A stretch of 64,000 nt of DNA from Rhodocollybia butyracea (taxonomy: Eukaryota; Basidiomycota; Agaricomycetes; Agaricales; Omphalotaceae), in the NCBI GenBank assembly GCA_015501585.1, contig JADNRY010000082.1, positions 166,975 to 230,974 on the forward strand. Reading direction: 5' to 3'. The stretch's first letter is position 1; each line of letters starts with the position of its first letter. Below the pieces are notes generated by a model. That model searched no databases. It saw only the letters and a program-made list of their open reading frames with translations, and was not told the origin of the DNA. The position numbers and the translations under genes are program-made. Positions 57,556 through 64,000 of the stretch are shown here, in pieces.

Positions 57556-59453
57556 TTACAGCGCAGCGGTCGACCGTTCGTAACTCAGACTAAAAGAGCC
57601 TCGAGGTGGACGACACAGGAGAATGTCATTCCAGTTCGGAAGAGGCGGCTGAGGAACGGCTTTGCCTGAACCGTCCACAACGCAATGATTGAACCCGAGC
57701 AGGAACAGAGCTGTGACGATTTTCAGTTCCACTCGGGCCAAGCGCTGACCGAGGCAGGTTGTCGTCCCTAATGATACATGAAAGAAGCATCAGATTCCTT
57801 GTAAAATGTTAGGAGTCAAGATCAGACGAACCTCCTCCCCAACCAACATAGCTATACGCAGCCTTGGTCTCTGGCTGTCGGTCTGGGTTGAATTTCCAAG
57901 GATCGGGATAGATTTCGGAATTCAAGTGAACGTCGCTGAAGGGATACACCACATAAGCACCAGAGGGGACGAGCTGGCCGTCGATGTGCATCTCGGGACC
58001 GAGATTTCGACGCATTGCAGTATGAGGCTGAGCGACTCGAAGCGTTTCTCGGATGATGGAGTCGAGAACTGGGGTTTGAGCTTCCCAGGTCTCAAGCGAG
58101 ATAGAAGCCAACTGAGAGGTCAAGGACTCGCTGGATGCTAAAGGATAAGAAGCGAGAAGTCCTTCCACTTCAGTTTTAGCTTTGTCACGCCACTCTGGGT
58201 GACCTCCCAAGAATGTAAGCATCCAGCAAGCTAATGAGAGAACCGTATGAGTATAATACGGCGGAATAAAAGGGATTCACTGACCCGTGGTACCCGTGGC
58301 CCTAGCACCAGCAATCAAGAGGCCCATAATGAACTGGAAGGTATACTAAGTTTTGGCCATTAACTCGGAGAGGAAGATATTAAGGTACTAACCCCCGACA
58401 ACAACCAACTTCTCGTCCCCAGAGTCCAAAAGCATCTGAAGAGTGTCGTTCTTTTGATACACCGCTTTGTTCTCGAGCGGTGATGGCTGCAACGACGATA
58501 TCGTAAATTTCTTTTGTAGCCCATACCTTCCTAATCATAGCTGGCGTAGGGAACCAGGGAAGGAGAACCGTCGCTGGTGTAGTACCAACATCGAGAGTAT
58601 CGTAAAGTTTCTTGAGGCGTGAAACGACACATGGATCGTCCGAAATTTCAGCACATGATAGGGATCGTACAGTCAATTGGAAAATAAGCTGGGCAGATAT
58701 GTTAATGAATGATAGTATATGTAAAAAATGAATCCCAAACCTCGTAAACATTATCAAAAGGATCGAAAGAACCAGAGTTTCCCCAAGTCTCCATCATCCT
58801 CCGGGAATCTTCCAGCATCACCGGGATTACTACACATTATTGAGCATCTAGATTGGTATACACAATAAATCAGGAGCGACTCACGCATGGAAAGTTGTTC
58901 ATTTTTCTGGACAGCAGCCAAACGTTTGTGGATTAAGGATATCCTCCGGGTTTGGAGGTCAGAAGTAACCCCTCGAACCATGGGAATCTATGGTAAGGTG
59001 CTGGTCAGCGCATGTTATCAAAGCGAACCCAAACGTACTGCTCCCGAAAGTATCTTGAACCCCTCAGTGAGATCGAGGCCTTTTGCAGAAAAGAACGTCT
59101 GTCTTGCAGACTCTCCGGACACCACAATAACATTATTCTATTGAAAAAATAATCAGTATCACGCAAGGGTCGGAGATAAAGTTACTTGCCCGTAATAAAT
59201 CAAACTGGAACGAAGACTTCCCCGTTACTTCGAACCCCCAGTTCAGAAAGTCAAATCGACGTCGAAAGAATGGAATAATGGCAAAGAGAGAATTGATTGG
59301 TAGTCGGGCAGGCGCGTCAGCAGCATCCTTTTGCAGTGAAGAGGTGATGGAAATTATGACGAGGAGGATTATAATAGCCGATGTAAATACGACCGGGAAG
59401 CCTGCGGAAAGGAGAGCAACGCTTGCAGCCTGAAGACCAACTGAGAAAGGCAT
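57556..59453 (-). CDS. cytochrome P450, family unrelated to the array
   Basis: Start MPFSVGLQAASVALLSAGFP, an anchor with a second hydrophobic run (AIIILLVIISI), then RLPINSLFAIIPFFRRRFDF and LNWGFEVTGKSSFQF. Internal exons include TPATVLLPWFPTPAMIRKVW, an I-helix LLIAGARATGTT, MLTFLGGHPEWRDKAK, K-helix IIRETLRVAQPH, GPEMHIDGQLVPSGAYVVYP, and YPDPWKFNPDR. The heme region is YVGWGGG joined across an intron to GTTTCLGQRLARVEL, so the cysteine is present but the usual arginine of FxxGxRxCxG reads Thr. The C-terminus ends SLSYERSTAAL. About eight exons. It sits in the housekeeping block and its layout is that of a dispersed single-copy P450. Confidence 0.82.
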
Positions 59454-60217
59454 GATGTAGGTGGTCGTCGCTCAAATCAAAGAACGTTTTAATAAGGGTA
59501 GGGAAATAACAGAAACTGACGTCGTTATCAAAGAAGTCAAGGGTCATTTTTATACCTGCCCGAAAAATGCACGAAGCACGGATTAGGACGAATAGGAAAA
59601 TCAATGGAAACCATGCTTTTGTGACAAAGATCTCGAAGTACTGCAATGAGCAGGGATCATGCCAGAGGGGGCATACCCATCAATAGAGCGGATCTGCTAA
59701 AGCTGAATAGGATCTGGTTGCTGTACACATAAGAGCAAGACGTCAAGGTGCGTCGGGCCCGAAGGGAATTACTGTTGTAGTTGCCGTTTACCTTCGTTCT
59801 GTACGGCACATTACACGTGTGGGCCTACTTCCTGAGTCACCCACGAATCACGATCGATTTCGTCGCTTGTATTTCGTTTCACCTGTGTACGGCGATGAGC
59901 TGATTTGCTCCTTGAAGAATGAAAAAAACGACAATGCATCAACTGAACCACATCAAGAATACATTCAACATGAAAGGTGCACCAGGAAGGGCCAATGGCG
60001 GTAGCCAATGAACTCCGGATTTCTAATTACCGTCTTTCTCTAGGCCGGCGCAGCCAGTGCCACTGTGAGGCGTGGCTTCTGCCTGAAAATGTCTGCGGCT
60101 CCGAATGCGGGAATAGCCCTAGGTAAATCCGTATTGAGTAGGCAAATCCAGGATTCATTTGCGATCGAAGTTGACATCATTGCGTTCGCTCAGATAATTC
60201 GCAATCTACGAACGACA

Positions 60218-61466
60218 CTACAATTCACAATGAGATCGGGTATAAGCATAATGGAGAGCCACTAGGATCGATTTGTAGTGGGCCAGTGCAGCGAACACCA
60301 CAAAGAAATGGAAGATTTGGTGAGAGGCAAAGAAGTAATCAAAACTTCCTGGAGCGAATCTTTCTGGTATGCGATTTGCGCTGATGGCAAAAAGAGTCAG
60401 AATGGTTGACGATTTTTTATTATGTAAATCACATACTAGAGTAGAGCTCCTACGATATAAAAACCGCCAGAGAGTCCGAGCCAGTGCAAACCCATCGCTA
60501 GCATTGTTTGCAATCCATGTACGGTTACCCAGTGACTGACTGGCACGATCGCACAGAGACCTAATGCGATGAAAAACAGTCGTGCGAGCACTGCGATGTG
60601 TGGGTTTCGCGTATTCAGGATTCAGAACAATGTACGCCGCACCTGTTCGCGTTAGCAAAATAAACACTCGTTTGCATCGAAAAAGATAAACCAACCTATT
60701 CCCACTAATGTTATGGATGTAATGTAAAGTACTTGGAGATGTGGCTCGCAAAAAAAGCCATAGTACACACAAGGATAAAATGATCCCACTGTAAGTACGA
60801 CAATTCCAGAGTAGTCAAAAGCATGACATTGATTAGTTATCTGCGAGAATCCGTCTACATGGAGAAATAAGGAAAGCCATGAACATCATACCTTCTCAGA
60901 GTGACAGGTTGAGACGTGAAAAATTGCACTTGAACATAAACAGAACACTGCAGAGGCCAGAAAAACCGAGAAACACCGTGGTATCAAGCCATGTCGTGGG
61001 GTAATCAGCCAGATACTTGGATTTTGTTGTAGCCAAGAAGTAGAGAAAAAGCACTCCTCCCCATAGGTGACTATGGATGTTTACTGGACGTCATGGTCAG
61101 ACAATGATAGGGTTGAGCTTTGAGCCAGTGCCTTACCAGATTCATTGTGCAGATCTATGATAGTGAACAACGTCAGGAATGATTTTTGCGAAAGAGGCTA
61201 CAGCATACAAAGATAAACGGATTCAAAACATCCTTTCCAGCACCGCTGTTCCCTAACAGATCGCATAAAACATGGGTATAAAAAAAGATATTCACGACCA
61301 ACTTTCGATAGCCTGAGATGATATACTCATTATCTTTCATCCAAACCGGCAGTTCTGACCACGTTAGCAAGTCACCGCTGGCCGTACGAACAACCTCGAG
61401 GGAGTTTCGGCCACTTTTAATTTCCGGAAATCTTTTTCGATTTCGATATCCTTTGTTTCTGAGCAT
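60218..61466 (-). CDS. PAQR / hemolysin-III family membrane receptor
   Basis: Seven-span PAQR proteins (adiponectin-receptor relatives; Izh in yeast) act in lipid and zinc homeostasis. The N-terminal exon has TWSELPVWMKDNEYIISGYR, the family's opening motif. The next exons read VNIHSHLWGGVLFLYFLATT (first metal-binding His), then AAYIVLNPEYAKPTHRSART and HWVTVHGLQTMLAMGLHWLG. The last exon has YASRIPERFAPGSFDYFFAS and HQIFHFFVVFAALAHYKS with the final two metal-binding His residues. It ends HYAYTRSHCEL, stop at 60218. Several introns of 50-60 nt. All zinc ligands expected for the family are present. Confidence 0.85.
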
Positions 61467-64000
61467 AAGAGTTTACGCAATGAGTTGAGTGGATGACGGG
61501 AAAGTTGAACAAACCCAAAAGCGCTGGCGATCTGATTCGGCGCTTATTTGTCTATTTGGGCGCTTCCATAAACACCGAACTTTCACCGAACGCTGAGTAT
61601 ACTGAGTATATACTGAGCGCTGAGTGCTGAACCCTCAGGCCCCAAGCCAAGCAATATTAAGTCTCTGTACCTGAGATGCTAACTCAGATCCGATCTTAAT
61701 GTACGTGCCAGTCAGTAGTTTCTGACGAAGGTACGTTCATCCCGCTATGATACCTGCCCTTGACCCAGCAATCTTTGCCCTCCGGAGCAGAAGTAATCTC
61801 ATGCCTTAAGCTTTACCGGTAAGTAAACACGTTAAAAAGTCGCCCTTGCATTTTATCCGACTTTTATTGCGTCCGTATTGTGAGGAAATATATACAAAAA
61901 AAAATAAATCACTTCAAGCTCGTCCAGTCTACACTCAATACGGGGTGCGTAAATCAAGCAAGCATCGATACGGGAGTATTGCCTTTCTTCCTACCGGCCG
62001 CACCAAAGCGGTATTCTGCCAAACAAAGGACTCTATGACACCTGAAAAACACGGAGCAGGACGCGTGTAGAACCTGTTCATTGGTATTCAATATAATAGA
62101 TTTGATAAAGAAACGAAAGTACTGTTTGCGTTCTGTAAGCGGTGAGCTCCCGCAAATACTGAGCTTGAGTATGAGAAATAAATCCCAAGAAAAGAGAGAC
62201 TCGTCGCCCTGAAACTCTTGCATGCTGATTCCACATTGCGTGGCGTTGACCTCCCATTATGAAAGTCATCCGAGGGCATCGGCTTCAGAAAACTTGCATG
62301 CAAAAATAACAGACACCAACTTTTGCGCTTAAAGCTCAGCTGCTGGAAACTAACAATTTACAACTTACCCTAAAACCTGGACAAGGCGTAGGAGGAGGTG
62401 AAGGCGATGCCTCGATGCTCCTGACAGCACGCTGATTTTCAGGTAAAATTAAACGAGCCCTGTTGGGAATGCGGAAAAGTGGTGAATTTGCCCTCTTCTA
62501 GGACGGAGGAGAGCAAAAATAAAATGGAGTGAGCATTCGTGATATATGAGATTAAGGTACGTTTAGCGCTCACCCACTTCATCCCTTGAGCATACTACAT
62601 TTTAATTTTTCCCTCCAAAGCCAAACATACACACATGACTCAGGCTGGTCCTCCCCATCGGTGACATGGTGACATGGAAACCAAGGCACTGTCATCAAGT
62701 TCATTATCAGGCGCATGCCTAATGCTATAACAGCACGCCAGCCCAGCGTTGTTTGATGTAGAAATGGTCTGCATTTAGTGTGGACGGCATATACTGGTAC
62801 TCGAGCCCACATATGATATTTTAATTTCCATCTGCTCTTGATATTTCTCAGGCGGCGTGGGATGAATGCGAGGGCGGTTTCGTCGTGTACTGAGTCTCAT
62901 TTAGCAAGCGCGTGAAGTGGGTGTGAAGCCATTGACAGCTCTAAGAGTGTGAGTTCCGTCGGGTAGTTGGCGACTTGGAAGCGAGGGATAATATATTAGA
63001 ATAGTACCGCCATTATGATACTAAGATAAGAAGGTTAGTAGGTTCGGGATTACTAAACTCGAACCATTTACACGCACGATTCGACGATACAGTATGTTGA
63101 GAATCTAACGTCACCTCCGTAGACCCCACCTTTCGGAGGAGCTCATGGGAGAATCATAGTACCGCCATTAACAGCAAAGGGAAGGCCCCAGCAACGCCGT
63201 CCACCTAGTCGGAAGGTGCCTTCGTCTCTAGCGGTAAGCTCTGACTAAGTAGAGGCACACTTAATAGGAGTGCTGGATAGAGTTCGGGTAGTCTTGTAGG
63301 TTCACAGCTAGAAGATTTAAAAGATGAGAATCAATCACTAATGTTGTGTCCTTGAAGGTTGCTTTGAAGGGAGTTCAAGTTCATGATGACGCAAGTGACG
63401 AACATCTCAGGTAGCCAATTCGTGTCCCGAAAGGTTTTGTGAAAGTCCGTATGGTAGAAACACCTGCCTTCAAAGGGTCATAGGAAAACATTTGGCTGGA
63501 GAATGTTTTCCGACTCTTGATACTGAGATGAATACGAATAAGCTTCCGAAACTGCCGAGGACCACCAAAATCATCCCCTATTCTTTTGGGACCGAGAAAA
63601 ATTGTAGCGGTACCGAGATCAAAGTCATTAACCGGTCGGAAAGTATGAACGAGGATGAACGTCAAGGATGCAAACTTAGTCGCTCATGGGGGAGAAGTGA
63701 TTTCACCCGAATCAGATTGGCTGAACTTAGCTTTTCATTGGCCATGCTGAGGGTGAGGAAACAACAAGGGGTGTAGCTCAAAATACCATCGTACCTAACG
63801 CTCGACATAGGCAAATCTTATCTTTAAGTTGCATGTTGGCCGATCTCCTGGAGAAATCACAGCCCAGGATTCCACGTGGCCAACGTCTTTTCAACGATGC
63901 TCACAACATCAAATTACTCAGCCCGAAGGACCATTTCGTGCTTGTATGCAGTACAATTCCAGCGACCTTGTCAGGAAAGAAGAAGGCCTATGCTCATCAA
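61467..64000. other. no recognisable gene
   Basis: About 2.5 kb with only short frames that match nothing I know. ATAGTACCGCCATTA occurs twice (near 63001 and 63158), and CTGAGTATACTGAGTATATACTGAGCGCTGAG at 61594-61626 is a short imperfect repeat. If a gene continues beyond the right edge it is not identifiable from this part. Confidence 0.35.

Overview
The window looks like nuclear DNA of an Agaricomycete (mushroom-forming basidiomycete). Genes carry many 45-60 nt GT-AG introns. The gene families point the same way: an expanded tandem P450 array, a FunK1 kinase, MYND-finger and BTB proteins, a CsbD/Hmp1-like stress protein, a TET/JBP-type dioxygenase and transposon integrases. No organism name can be fixed from sequence alone. 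All calls were made by eye; intron borders come from reading frame plus GT/AG and are approximate unless exact positions are given.

Layout. 0-1.5 kb: remnants of a DNA transposon and small repeats. 1.6-40.7 kb: an accessory region built around a tandem array of one P450 family, all on the minus strand: five apparently complete genes (4.8-7.0, 8.3-10.5, 21.5-23.7, 25.6-27.8, 38.6-40.7 kb), one truncated copy (1.6-3.2 kb) and one cut-off tail (19.1-19.4 kb). Between them lie a membrane-protein gene with two decayed copies, a FunK1 kinase, and a tandem duplication carrying two MYND-finger genes and a P450 3' end.

28.8-37.7 kb: an 8,884-bp composite DNA transposon inserted between two P450 genes. 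It has 217/264-bp terminal inverted repeats with internal 18-bp arrays, TAT...ATA ends and a 6-bp target duplication (GCCGCC). It carries four genes: a BTB protein (minus) diverging from an IS3EU-like rve integrase (plus, with frame breaks), then a TET/JBP-family 2OG-Fe(II) dioxygenase with all catalytic residues in place, then an unrecognised nuclear-looking protein with an NLS and a SUMO-interacting-type motif. This is the most interesting object in the window.

41.7-51.8 kb: two paralogous FAD monooxygenases facing each other, with a CsbD-like gene, an F-box gene and a decayed P450 between them. With the P450 array they could be tailoring enzymes of secondary metabolism, but no terpene synthase, PKS or NRPS is visible.

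53.6-61.5 kb: a housekeeping block: NAC-beta (EGD1), a GNAT acetyltransferase, coactosin, an RRG9/neugrin-like protein, an unrelated P450 and a PAQR/hemolysin-III receptor. 61.5-64 kb holds nothing I can recognise.
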